Positions 1-6,783 are shown, counted from the stretch's first letter. The stretch is 7,993 nt of DNA from an uncultured Proteiniphilum sp. (GCF_937873925.1 NZ_CALNAT010000061.1:1-7993), one strand, 5' to 3'. Translations and numbers: made by a program. The notes: generated by a model from the letters alone, not told the origin.

Positions 1-53
1 ACCCGTACGGCAGTTTAGCAAACTGCTGGTTTCAGCCACTCACCCACACTTCC
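1..53 (-). tRNA. tRNA-Ser(GCU), 5' part only, runs off the left edge
   Basis: On the minus strand, the 7-base acceptor 5' strand lies at 53-47, the linker TG at 46-45, and a 3-bp D stem with loop at 44-28. The 5-bp anticodon stem is GCAGT/ACTGC with loop TTGCTAA (26-10). The anticodon GCT is at 19-17, so this tRNA reads the serine codons AGC and AGU. Bases 9-1 begin what looks like the long variable arm of a class II tRNA, as expected for serine. The T arm and acceptor 3' strand lie beyond the window, so acceptor pairing and an encoded CCA cannot be checked. Identity rests on the folded 5' half and the anticodon. Confidence 0.9.
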
Positions 54-78
54 TGGTGGATTTCCGCGAAATCGGATG

Positions 79-110
79 CAAATATACAAGTTTGTTTTTA
101 ACTTGTCAAA
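79..110 (-). promoter_or_regulatory. Bacteroidetes-type promoter for tRNA-Ser
   Basis: Read on the minus strand, TTTG (110-107) is followed after 20 bases by TATATTTG (86-79). This fits the sigma-ABfr consensus TTTG-N19-21-TAnnTTTG. Transcription would start near 72-74, about 20 bases before the mature tRNA 5' end at 53. It is the best promoter match in the window. Confidence 0.8.
86..106. repeat. 7-bp perfect inverted repeat inside the tRNA promoter spacer
   Basis: ACAAGTT (86-92) and AACTTGT (100-106) form a perfect inverted repeat around a 7-base centre. It almost fills the spacer between the -33 and -7 boxes of the tRNA-Ser promoter. It could be an operator half-site pair or chance in AT-rich DNA. 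Confidence 0.5.
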
Positions 111-170
111 GAAAAGGCGACATTTTCAAATGAATCTTTCACTAAAGTAGTCATTTTCTCACTATGGCCT

Positions 171-190
171 AACCCAAACAAGTTTGGGCT
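171..190. repeat. Near-palindrome upstream of mltG
   Basis: CCCAAAC (173-179) and GTTTGGG (182-188) are a perfect 7-bp inverted repeat around a 2-base centre. An outer A:T pair (171/190) lies beyond one mismatch. The site is between the divergent tRNA-Ser and mltG promoters, about 30 bases upstream of the mltG -7 box. The tight centre suits a dimeric protein site better than an RNA hairpin. No regulator can be named. Confidence 0.5.
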
Positions 191-218
191 ATGCTCATTT
201 AGTTTAACGAAAATGTTT

Positions 219-226
219 TATTTTTG
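219..226 (+). promoter_or_regulatory. Promoter -7 element for mltG
   Basis: TATTTTTG matches TAnnTTTG exactly. No good TTTG -33 box lies at the right distance; an ATTTA around 197-201 is the nearest weak candidate. Transcription would begin near 231-233. This places an upstream in-frame ATG (213) outside the mRNA and supports the ATG at 255 as the mltG start. Confidence 0.6.
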
Positions 227-254
227 TACCGGTTCCCGTGAATCGTTATATAAA

Positions 255-1295
255 ATGGAACAGGTAAAGAAGAAAAGAAATAAAATATTGCTGCTGATCA
301 TCGGTATTCTGCTGCTCGCGTTCATTGCGGCAGGAATCTACCTATATAATACAGTTTTTCAACCGTTCTCACTTGTGGAAACAACATATATCCATATAGA
401 CCGCGAGAAGAACTATGAGGAAGTGATCCGACAACTGAAGGAAAAGGCAGGACTTCCCTCGGAAAAGATATTCCGGCTACTGGCCGAACGGATGAATTAC
501 CCCACGATGGTAAAAACCGGAAGATATGCCATTGAAGACGGCATGACAATGCCCGATGTAATACGCCGGCTGCGGTCGGGCAATCAGGCACCGGTAAACC
601 TCACGTTCAACAATATGCGTACCCGGGAGAACTTGGCAGGACGTATCTCTCAACAGTTGATGGTCGATAGCCTTTCACTGTTGAACGTCCTCGACGACCC
701 TACCAATGCAGAAAAGTTCGGGTTCGACGAGTATACATTCATTGCAATGTTCATCCCGAATACCTACGAAGTATACTGGGATATGAGCATCGATAATCTG
801 CTGAACCGCATGAAACGGGAGTATGACCTTTTCTGGAACGAAGGGCGAAAAGAGAAGGCCGGAAAAATAGGGCTTATGCCCGTGCAGGTCTCTACCCTGG
901 CATCCATTGTGGAAGAGGAAGCCACTTATACCGATGAGTATCCCATCGTGGCAGGACTATACCTGAACCGGTTAAACAGGGGTATGCGATTGGAAGCCGA
1001 CCCAACGGTAAAGTTTGCGGTGGGGGATTTCGCATTGCGCCGCATTTTATTCAGACATCTCGAGGTGGAATCGCCCTATAATACATATAAGAACAGCGGA
1101 CTACCGCCGGGACCGATCCGCATTCCTTCTATCCAGGCGATAGAAGCCATATTATCGCCTCAGCAACACAGATATCTGTTTATGTGTGCCAAAGATGATC
1201 TCTCGGGCCGTCATAACTTCGCAACCACCCATGCCGAACACGCGCGTAACGCGGCTGCATACCAGAGAGCGTTGAATACACGGGGGATTTACTGA
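255..1295 (+). CDS. mltG: Endolytic murein transglycosylase MltG (YceG-like)
   Basis: MltG is an inner-membrane lytic transglycosylase that cuts nascent glycan strands in the periplasm and helps set glycan length. The 346-residue product has a short basic N-terminus, one transmembrane segment at about residues 10-31, then a periplasmic domain. The YceG signature ASIVEEEA is at residues 216-223. Glu220 aligns with the catalytic glutamate of the E. coli enzyme (ASIVEKE motif). Other family blocks are LEADPTVKFA (246-255) and the loop NSGLPPGPI (280-288), with a conserved C-terminal H-x-F-A-x-T-x-x-E-H block (about 320-329). Length is normal. I chose the ATG at 255 because an earlier in-frame ATG at 213 overlaps the likely promoter and would add 14 uncharacteristic residues before the basic region. 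There is no Shine-Dalgarno; the leader is A-rich. The gene converges on ribF with an 82-base gap. Confidence 0.95.
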   Translation: MEQVKKKRNKILLLIIGILLLAFIAAGIYLYNTVFQPFSLVETTYIHIDREKNYEEVIRQLKEKAGLPSEKIFRLLAERMNYPTMVKTGRYAIEDGMTMPDVIRRLRSGNQAPVNLTFNNMRTRENLAGRISQQLMVDSLSLLNVLDDPTNAEKFGFDEYTFIAMFIPNTYEVYWDMSIDNLLNRMKREYDLFWNEGRKEKAGKIGLMPVQVSTLASIVEEEATYTDEYPIVAGLYLNRLNRGMRLEADPTVKFAVGDFALRRILFRHLEVESPYNTYKNSGLPPGPIRIPSIQAIEAILSPQQHRYLFMCAKDDLSGRHNFATTHAEHARNAAAYQRALNTRGIY

Positions 1296-1320
1296 AATAT
1301 CATTAACCCAAAGGCTGTTG

Positions 1321-1334
1321 GCCGGTTATCCGGC
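1321..1334. other. Small GC-rich hairpin between convergent mltG and ribF
   Basis: GCCGG (1321-1325) pairs with CCGGC (1330-1334) around a TTAT loop. It sits midway in the 82-base convergent gap and could help end transcription from either side. Neither strand has a following T tract, so it is not a standard intrinsic terminator. Confidence 0.3.
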
Positions 1335-1377
1335 GATGAATGCGCGGAAAATCTGCTAAAGCACAAACCGGTCTTCG

Positions 1378-2316
1378 TCATTTTTTATTTTTCAACCGCT
1401 GTTTTACAGTCTCTTTATCCTGATGGATCTGAGCTACCAATTCCTCTTTGGTATCGAATTTCCGGTCGGACCGGATAAAATCGATAAATTCCACACTCAT
1501 CGACTGGTTATACAGATCGCCGTGGAAGTCGAAAATATTGACCTCCACGCTGACCTCGCTGTCTGAATGCAAGGTAGGGCGCCTCCCGATATACAGCATT
1601 CCGGCATAGATAAGATCGCGCAAATGAACCATTACGGCATAGACCCCCAACTCAGGCACTACCTTAAAACGTTCCCAAACCCGCATATTAGCAGTGGGGA
1701 AACCAATGGTACGGCCTACCTGGTAACCCTCCACAATCTTACCCGATAATCTGTAATTATACGACAACAGTTCGTTGGCCTCTTTGATCTTTCCCGCTTT
1801 CAACAACCGGCGTATCTGCGACGAACTCACATCATCACCTTCAAATTGAAGTTCGGTGGCAAGGATCACCTTTATATCCAGCTCCTTTCCGTATTGGCTG
1901 TATTGGGGATAACTATCCTCCCTGTCATGCCCGAAACGATGATCATATCCCACAAGCAGCGTATCCACATGCAGTTGTTCTTTCAGGATCTTCTGCATAA
2001 ACTCTTTTGCGGATAACTGCGAAAGCTCAACAGTGAACGGAAGACTGATGCAATAATCGATACCTGTGGTAGCCAGCTGTTCAATTTTCTCATCAAATCC
2101 GCATAAGAGCGCCGGCTGATAATCTTTTTGCAGCACCTTACGGGGATGCACCGGAAAGGTGATCACAGCCGAGGGTAACCGATGCCTCTCCGCCTCCCTC
2201 TTGACCTGATCGATCAGGTGCCTGTGACCGATATGTACACCATCAAAAAAACCTACAGTCGCTACGAATGAGAGGTCGGTGATCCTTTTCTCTACCGCTA
2301 AATCAATGAGTTCCAA
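1378..2316 (-). CDS. ribF: Bifunctional riboflavin kinase / FAD synthetase RibF, TTG start
   Basis: RibF phosphorylates riboflavin to FMN and then adenylates FMN to FAD in the cytoplasm. The 312-residue product has the usual two domains. The N-terminal nucleotidyltransferase carries GFFDGVHIGH (22-31), GYDHRFG (123-129) and SSSQIRRLL (164-172). The C-terminal riboflavin kinase carries GRTIGFPTAN (201-210), including the PTAN motif, then GVYAV (224-228), VEVNIFDF (257-264) and the closing R-x-x-x-x-F block (about 282-300). Length is typical. The codon at 2316-2314 is TTG. No ATG or GTG lies between it and the in-frame upstream stop six codons earlier. The first family motif begins only 21 residues in, so a later start would cut the fold; TTG is therefore the likely initiator. 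The gene stands alone on this strand, divergent from the DUF1080 lipoprotein gene. Confidence 0.96.
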   Translation of the reverse strand: MELIDLAVEKRITDLSFVATVGFFDGVHIGHRHLIDQVKREAERHRLPSAVITFPVHPRKVLQKDYQPALLCGFDEKIEQLATTGIDYCISLPFTVELSQLSAKEFMQKILKEQLHVDTLLVGYDHRFGHDREDSYPQYSQYGKELDIKVILATELQFEGDDVSSSQIRRLLKAGKIKEANELLSYNYRLSGKIVEGYQVGRTIGFPTANMRVWERFKVVPELGVYAVMVHLRDLIYAGMLYIGRRPTLHSDSEVSVEVNIFDFHGDLYNQSMSVEFIDFIRSDRKFDTKEELVAQIHQDKETVKQRLKNKK

Positions 2317-2353
2317 AATTGAGTAAATTATTTATTAAACCGTGAGTATAAAA

Positions 2354-2384
2354 CGAATTTAACGAAGCTTTGTTTAAAAAAAAA
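2354..2384 (-). promoter_or_regulatory. Possible ribF promoter
   Basis: On the minus strand, TTTT (2384-2381, part of a nine-T run) is followed after 19 bases by TAAATTCG (2361-2354). This is one mismatch from TAnnTTTG. The predicted start near 2348 would leave a leader of about 30 bases before the TTG codon. The match is imperfect and lies in AT-rich DNA. Confidence 0.35.
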
Positions 2385-2404
2385 GGAATTCTTTTGCATA
2401 TTTT

Positions 2405-2423
2405 CTTTCCTGTCCTAGGAAAG
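2405..2423. repeat. 7-bp perfect inverted repeat in the ribF/DUF1080 divergent region
   Basis: CTTTCCT (2405-2411) and AGGAAAG (2417-2423) flank GTCCT. The site lies between the two divergent promoters, about 45 bases upstream of the ribF -7 box and about 80 bases upstream of the lipoprotein gene's -7 box. It could bind a dimeric regulator. No regulator gene is nearby to support this. Confidence 0.4.
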
Positions 2424-2481
2424 CTGAAGAGGATGAGAAAGGAATAAGGAGAGTCATGGGGAAGAAATTATGTGAAAAAAC

Positions 2482-2511
2482 TTTCATATTAACAGCATTT
2501 TAGTAACTTTG
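2482..2511 (+). promoter_or_regulatory. Promoter for the DUF1080 lipoprotein gene
   Basis: TAACTTTG (2504-2511) matches TAnnTTTG exactly. A TTTC at 2482-2485 lies 18 bases upstream as an approximate -33 box. Transcription would start near 2517, giving a leader of about 43 A-rich bases before the ATG at 2560. Confidence 0.65.
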
Positions 2512-2559
2512 TATTCAAAACTATCCCACTAGAAAGTTTAATCCTTTAAAAAAGAAGCA

Positions 2560-3831
2560 ATGAAATCTAAATTTATTTTATTGGCTACAATGAGTATGAT
2601 TGTTTTAACGACGGGCTGTACCGGAGAAGCGAAGCACAACACGCTGACGCAACAGGAGATTGCCGACGGCTGGGAACTGCTGTTCGACGGCTCCACACTG
2701 AACGGGTGGCGCGATTACAATGGCGAGAAACTGACGGCTCCCTGGTTTGCCGAAAACGGTATGATACAGGCCAAGGGCGAAGGCGCCGATGAACACGGTT
2801 ACATCGTTACCGGAAAAACGTATGAGAATTTCGAACTGGTGTGGGACTGGAAAATTGCAGACGGCGGCAATAGCGGTGTGCTGTACCATGTGGTGGAGCA
2901 TCCGAAATTTGCCGTTCCTTATGTAACCGGTCCGGAATACCAGCTGATCGATAACCTGGGATTTCCCGAACCGCTGGAAGAGTGGCAGAAAACAGCCGCA
3001 GACTACGCCATGCATACGACCGATCCGGCAAAGACCCTCATCAAACCGGCGGGAGAATGGAACAACTCCAAGATCGTTTTCAACAACGGTCATGTAGAGC
3101 ACTGGCTCAATGGCGAAAAGGTGATCGAGTTTGAGGCCTGGACGGACGACTGGTTTGAACGCAAGAACAGCGGCAAATGGGAAAATGCCCCTGAATACGG
3201 CCTGGCGCGTAAAGGCGTGATCTGTCTGCAAGACCATGGGTCGGCTGCCTGGTTCCGCAATATAAAGATCAAAGAACTCCCCCGTAAGACTAAAGAGGTG
3301 ACCTTGTTCAACGGAACGGACCTGTACGGATGGGAAGTATACGGAACCGAAAAATGGTATGTACAGGATGGTCTTTTGGTATGCGAGAGCGGTCCGGACA
3401 AACAGTACGGCTATCTTGCAACGCGTGAATACTACGATGATTTCGATTTGACCGTCGAGTTCAAACAGGAAGCCGACGGCAATTCCGGCGTCTTTATCCG
3501 CTCGTTCGTCGAGCCGGGCGCCATTGTAAATGGATGGCAGGTGGAAGTAGCCCCCACAGGGCATGATACCGGCGGTATTTATGAGTCTTACGGACGCGGA
3601 TGGCTGGTACAGATCCCGGATGAAAAGGAAGAGATATTGAAAGAGGGCGATTGGAACACCCTGCGTATCATGGTAAAAGGCGACAATGTGAAAACCTGGC
3701 TCAACGGAGAAGAGATGGTTGACCTGACCGACGAAAAGATAGGTAAGGCACAGGGGCGCATCGCGTTGCAAATCCATGACGGGGGAGGCATTAAAGTGCT
3801 GTGGAGAAACCTGCAGTTAAAAACATTGTAA
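2560..3831 (+). CDS. Lipoprotein with two tandem DUF1080 (3-keto-disaccharide hydrolase-like) domains
   Basis: The 423-residue product begins with a lipoprotein signal peptide: K-rich start, hydrophobic core, and VLTTGC with Cys20 as the lipidation site. It is therefore probably anchored in the envelope facing outwards. Two DUF1080 domains (Pfam PF06439, jelly-roll/concanavalin-like fold) follow. Domain 1 is about 37-239 and domain 2 about 246-423. Both show the same landmarks in order: LFDG/LFNG-x-x-L-x-GW (41-50; 249-258), DGxNSGV (101-107; 306-311), W-N-x-x-x-I then WLNGE (167-186; 365-384), and a closing W-x-R/L-N-I/L strand (231-235; 415-418). Domain 1 is longer, with an extra segment near 190-217. 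The family includes hydrolases of 3-keto-glycosides, but activity here is inferred from family only. No SusC/SusD, glycoside oxidoreductase or regulator gene is adjacent. The gene has its own promoter and probable terminator. Confidence 0.88.
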   Translation: MKSKFILLATMSMIVLTTGCTGEAKHNTLTQQEIADGWELLFDGSTLNGWRDYNGEKLTAPWFAENGMIQAKGEGADEHGYIVTGKTYENFELVWDWKIADGGNSGVLYHVVEHPKFAVPYVTGPEYQLIDNLGFPEPLEEWQKTAADYAMHTTDPAKTLIKPAGEWNNSKIVFNNGHVEHWLNGEKVIEFEAWTDDWFERKNSGKWENAPEYGLARKGVICLQDHGSAAWFRNIKIKELPRKTKEVTLFNGTDLYGWEVYGTEKWYVQDGLLVCESGPDKQYGYLATREYYDDFDLTVEFKQEADGNSGVFIRSFVEPGAIVNGWQVEVAPTGHDTGGIYESYGRGWLVQIPDEKEEILKEGDWNTLRIMVKGDNVKTWLNGEEMVDLTDEKIGKAQGRIALQIHDGGGIKVLWRNLQLKTL

Positions 3832-3921
3832 CTGAAAGTGTAGCCGACAGGCAACACGGCCGGAGGACGAAAACTCCTCAATCAAAAAAAGCCCTGACCC
3901 TGTCATATAATATATTAATCG

Positions 3922-3950
3922 GAACCCTGTCCCAAAAAGACGGGGTTCTG
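3922..3950 (+). terminator. Probable terminator of the DUF1080 gene
   Basis: GAACCCTGTC (3922-3931) pairs with GACGGGGTTC (3939-3948) in a 10-bp stem with one G-U pair and a 7-base A-rich loop. It begins about 90 bases after the stop codon. The tail TGTTGTATATT is only moderately T-rich, so termination may be partial. An 8-base copy of the left arm (ACCCTGTC) also occurs at 3897-3904. Confidence 0.55.
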
Positions 3951-4024
3951 TTGTATATTCCGCATCCCCCGGGTGCTCCCATACCTATGTTTTTCGACTG
4001 CCTCACTATTTCAACTTTTCATTC

Positions 4025-4048
4025 TACCCACTTTCCCACCTTCCCACG
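4025..4048. repeat. Three imperfect 8-bp tandem repeats with core CCCAC
   Basis: TACCCACT, TTCCCACC and TTCCCACG follow each other without gaps, so the core CCCAC recurs at 4027, 4035 and 4043. On the other strand this reads as GTGGG every eight bases. The array ends about 50 bases upstream of the rsfS -7 box. It may be a short degenerate tandem repeat or a set of protein contacts. Confidence 0.45.
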
Positions 4049-4099
4049 CACCGCTGTTGATTTTCATATTTATTTCGACTCTATTTTGAAAAAAGAACC

Positions 4100-4107
4100 T
4101 ATCTTTG
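4100..4107 (+). promoter_or_regulatory. Promoter -7 element for rsfS-ftsH
   Basis: TATCTTTG matches TAnnTTTG exactly. No TTTG lies at the ideal 19-21 base distance; TTTC at 4073-4076 (23 bases) is the closest. The start would be near 4113, leaving a leader of about 20 A-rich bases before the rsfS ATG. Confidence 0.6.
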
Positions 4108-4133
4108 TATGATCAACTCACTTAAAACAAAGA

Positions 4134-4493
4134 ATGACAAAAAAAAATGCACTCTTACAAAGTATTATTGAAGGAATTCAGGAAAAAAAAGGAAAAAATA
4201 TCAGCACTATTCAATTAAAAGGTATGCCGGGGGCTGTCTGCGATTATTTTGTAATTTGTGAAGGCAACACACCCAGACAGGTATCGGCATTGGCTGATTC
4301 GATAGATGAGATCGTAAAGAAAAACACAAACGAGAATCCCATCCGTGTACATGGGCAGCAACTCGCCGAATGGATCGGAATGGATTACGGCAATATAATC
4401 GTACATATATTCCTACCCGAGCTCCGCAATTTTTACAATATCGACAACCTCTGGGAAGATGCCCGATCAGAACGCATTCCATCCATAGATTAA
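4134..4493 (+). CDS. rsfS: Ribosomal silencing factor RsfS (Iojap family)
   Basis: RsfS binds ribosomal protein L14 (uL14) on the large subunit and blocks 30S-50S joining, lowering translation when nutrients are short. The 119-residue product is full length for the family. Recognisable blocks are CDYFVICEGNTPRQVSALAD (36-55), the GQQLAEWIGMDYGNIIVHIF block (74-93), and FLPELRNFYNIDNLWEDA (93-110) ending in the typical Y-x-x-x-x-L-W-x-D-A. The start at 4134 gives the usual short N-terminal helix; the leader is A-rich without a Shine-Dalgarno. It lies 89 bases upstream of ftsH on the same strand. I see no clear promoter or terminator between them, so the two are probably cotranscribed. Confidence 0.95.
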   Translation: MTKKNALLQSIIEGIQEKKGKNISTIQLKGMPGAVCDYFVICEGNTPRQVSALADSIDEIVKKNTNENPIRVHGQQLAEWIGMDYGNIIVHIFLPELRNFYNIDNLWEDARSERIPSID

Positions 4494-4527
4494 AACTTAT
4501 TTCTCAAAAAATTGTTACAATAACTCA

Positions 4528-4552
4528 GACGATTTTCAGCAATGAAATCATC
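4528..4552 (+). other. Weak hairpin with a GCAA tetraloop between rsfS and ftsH
   Basis: TTTCA (4534-4538) pairs with TGAAA (4543-4547) across GCAA, a GNRA-type tetraloop. Two further 2-bp steps extend outwards past a bulged T and a mismatch. It has no T-run long enough to act as a terminator. It might affect mRNA processing, or it may be chance. Confidence 0.2.
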
Positions 4553-4582
4553 GAAAAAATTTCGTAATAGAGAGTCAGCCAA

Positions 4583-6670
4583 ATGAACAATACGAACAAA
4601 GAAAATAAACAGGATAAACAACCCACCCTGCGGCCGAAAATGGGTGGAAACAATAATCCCAAAAGGCCATTCAACCCCTACTGGATTTATGCCGTAGTAC
4701 TGGCATTGCTCATGGGGATGTGGTTTTTCGGGCAGGATACCACTATAAAAGAAGTAAAATGGTCGGAATTTCAACAATACGTGAAAGATAACCGCGTGAA
4801 GAGCGTGGTAATATACAACAACAAAGAGACAGCCGAAGCGGTCGTGCGCGAGGAATCGGTAAATTACGTTTTCGGGGAAGATGCCGGTAAGGCCGGGAGA
4901 TTGCCATTGATCCTCATCAAGGTCCCTTCTCCCAATGCCGTATCGGAGTTTATCGACAATGTAAAAGCCGAGAAAAATTACGATATTGAAGTACGTTTCG
5001 ATACGACGTCCGAGCTCTGGGGAGTATTACTCACTTTTGCGCCTTTTATCCTGCTCATCGTATTCTGGATATGGATGATGCGCAGGATGCAGGGGGGCGC
5101 CGGAGGCGGCGGGGGCGTTTTTAACGTAGGCAAATCGAAAGCGCAATTGTTCGACAAGGATTCCAGCCAGAAAGTAACTTTCAAAGATGTGGCCGGGCTC
5201 TCCGAAGCCAAAGAGGAGGTACAGGAGATTGTGGAATTCCTGAAGAATCCCAATAATTACACCAATCTGGGGGGAAAGATCCCCAAGGGAGCGTTGCTCG
5301 TAGGCCCTCCAGGAACGGGAAAAACATTACTGGCAAAAGCGGTTGCCGGCGAAGCCAATGTTCCCTTCTTTTCTATCTCCGGGTCCGATTTTGTAGAGAT
5401 GTTCGTAGGTGTGGGAGCGTCCCGTGTCAGGGATCTCTTCCGTCAGGCAAAAGAAAAAGCGCCCTGTATCGTGTTTATCGATGAAATCGATGCCGTCGGC
5501 CGCGCACGTGGAAAAAACACCAATTTCGGATCGAATGATGAGCGGGAGAACACACTCAATCAACTCCTTACCGAAATGGACGGTTTCGGATCGAACAGCG
5601 GGGTGATCATCCTCGCCGCCACCAACCGGGCCGATGTGCTGGACAAAGCCTTGTTACGGGCAGGACGCTTCGACAGGCAGATCTATGTGGAACTTCCCGA
5701 CCTGAACGACAGGAAGGAGATATTCAAAGTACATCTGCGTCCTATCAAGATAGACGAGTCTGTGGATGTTGAGTTCCTGGCCCGGCAAACACCCGGATTC
5801 TCAGGGGCCGATATTGCCAACGTCTGTAATGAGGCGGCACTGATCGCCGCACGGAAGAAAAAGAAATTCGTTCAGAAAGACGATTTCATGAATGCAGTCG
5901 ACCGCATTGTGGGTGGACTGGAGAAGAAGAACAAGATCATCACCCAGGATGAAAAAAAATCCATTGCCATCCATGAAGCGGGACACGCCACGCTGAGTTG
6001 GTTCCTGGAACATGCCAACCCGCTGGTGAAGGTAACTATTGTTCCCCGCGGCAAAGCGCTGGGTGCAGCCTGGTATCTGCCGGAAGAACGGCAGATCACC
6101 ACTAAAGAACAGATGCTCGACGAGATGTGCGCCCTTCTGGGGGGAAGGGCTGCCGAAGAGTTGTTTATAGGATCCATCTCCTCCGGTGCCATGAACGACC
6201 TGGAACGCGTAACCAAACAGGCCTACGCCATGATCACTTACATGGGTATGAGCGAGAAACTGCCTAACCTGAGCTACTACGATTCTTCGGGACAGGAGTA
6301 CACTTTCTCGAAGCCCTATAGCGACGAAACGGCCAAGCTGATCGACAACGAAGTGAAGGCAATGATCAACCAACAATATGAAAGGGCGAAGCAAATTCTT
6401 ACCGAAAAAGCGTGGGGACACAACCGGCTGGCAGGGATTCTGTTGGAAAGAGAGATCATTTATTCCGACGATTTGGAAAAAATATTCGGTAAACGCCTCT
6501 GGATATCGCGTTCACAAGAGATTCTAGAGAATGAGAAAGAATCCTCCGGCGGTATACAACTTCCCCCTAAACTGCACGGATCCGGAGACCACATATTTAT
6601 CGACACGGATGAAAAGATCCCCTCCGGTTCCCCGCAGGAAAAAGAAAAAGAGGAGAGCGGAGAAACATAA
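4583..6670 (+). CDS. ftsH: ATP-dependent zinc metalloprotease FtsH
   Basis: FtsH is a hexameric inner-membrane AAA+ protease that extracts and degrades unassembled membrane proteins and some cytosolic regulators. The 695-residue product has transmembrane segments at about 33-50 and 146-166 around a periplasmic domain, then a glycine-rich linker (171-178). The AAA module has Walker A GPPGTGKT (241-248), the aromatic-glycine pore motif FVGVG shortly downstream, Walker B VFIDE (297-301) and the second region of homology with GRFDR (361-365). The peptidase has the zinc site HEAGH (464-468, catalytic Glu465). Asp539 in the A-M-N-D-L-E segment is the probable third zinc ligand, by spacing with the E. 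coli enzyme. The C-terminal tail from about 650 is charged and low in complexity. All catalytic residues seen are intact, so the enzyme should be active. It follows rsfS and ends at a strong terminator. Confidence 0.98.
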   Translation: MNNTNKENKQDKQPTLRPKMGGNNNPKRPFNPYWIYAVVLALLMGMWFFGQDTTIKEVKWSEFQQYVKDNRVKSVVIYNNKETAEAVVREESVNYVFGEDAGKAGRLPLILIKVPSPNAVSEFIDNVKAEKNYDIEVRFDTTSELWGVLLTFAPFILLIVFWIWMMRRMQGGAGGGGGVFNVGKSKAQLFDKDSSQKVTFKDVAGLSEAKEEVQEIVEFLKNPNNYTNLGGKIPKGALLVGPPGTGKTLLAKAVAGEANVPFFSISGSDFVEMFVGVGASRVRDLFRQAKEKAPCIVFIDEIDAVGRARGKNTNFGSNDERENTLNQLLTEMDGFGSNSGVIILAATNRADVLDKALLRAGRFDRQIYVELPDLNDRKEIFKVHLRPIKIDESVDVEFLARQTPGFSGADIANVCNEAALIAARKKKKFVQKDDFMNAVDRIVGGLEKKNKIITQDEKKSIAIHEAGHATLSWFLEHANPLVKVTIVPRGKALGAAWYLPEERQITTKEQMLDEMCALLGGRAAEELFIGSISSGAMNDLERVTKQAYAMITYMGMSEKLPNLSYYDSSGQEYTFSKPYSDETAKLIDNEVKAMINQQYERAKQILTEKAWGHNRLAGILLEREIIYSDDLEKIFGKRLWISRSQEILENEKESSGGIQLPPKLHGSGDHIFIDTDEKIPSGSPQEKEKEESGET

Positions 6671-6783
6671 TGAATAAATTCACTTTGCCGAACGTAGAAA
6701 TAGTATAATAAAAATTGAAAATAACTAAATCAAATTATTGAACCGGCAATAGAGAAAAGCAATAACTTGAAAAAAAACAACTG

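Larger units (their letters stand above)
3832..4133 (+). other. Intergenic region between the DUF1080 gene and rsfS
   Basis: This gap of about 300 bases has no convincing gene. In order it holds a small hairpin (GAGGA/TCCTC, 3863-3867 with 3875-3879), a strong 10-bp hairpin (3922-3948), a pyrimidine-rich stretch with a period-8 CCCAC repeat (4025-4048), and the rsfS -7 box (4100-4107). An open frame covering 3801-4112 on the plus strand has no leader or family resemblance and overlaps the end of the lipoprotein gene out of frame. I read it as non-coding. Confidence 0.6.

Noticed and set aside
54..60. CCACCA-like string just before the tRNA-Ser 5' end, suggesting the tail of another tRNA
   Set aside because: The tRNA-Ser promoter is only about 20 bases further upstream and no tRNA arms fold there, so it is leader sequence.
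2605..3777. Long antisense open frame (390 codons, minus) opposite the DUF1080 gene
   Set aside because: It mirrors a strongly supported gene, has no recognisable domain, and arises from codon bias of the plus-strand frame.
3801..4112. Open frame of 103 codons on the plus strand after the DUF1080 gene
   Set aside because: It overlaps the lipoprotein gene's end out of frame, crosses a terminator hairpin and a repeat tract, runs into the rsfS promoter, and shows no family resemblance.
4494..4582. A separate ftsH promoter or a terminator after rsfS
   Set aside because: No TAnnTTTG match and no hairpin followed by a T tract; cotranscription is the simpler reading.
5801..6421. Antisense open frame (206 codons, minus) inside ftsH
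   Set aside because: It lies wholly within the peptidase-coding part of ftsH, which is intact; no domain or leader supports it.
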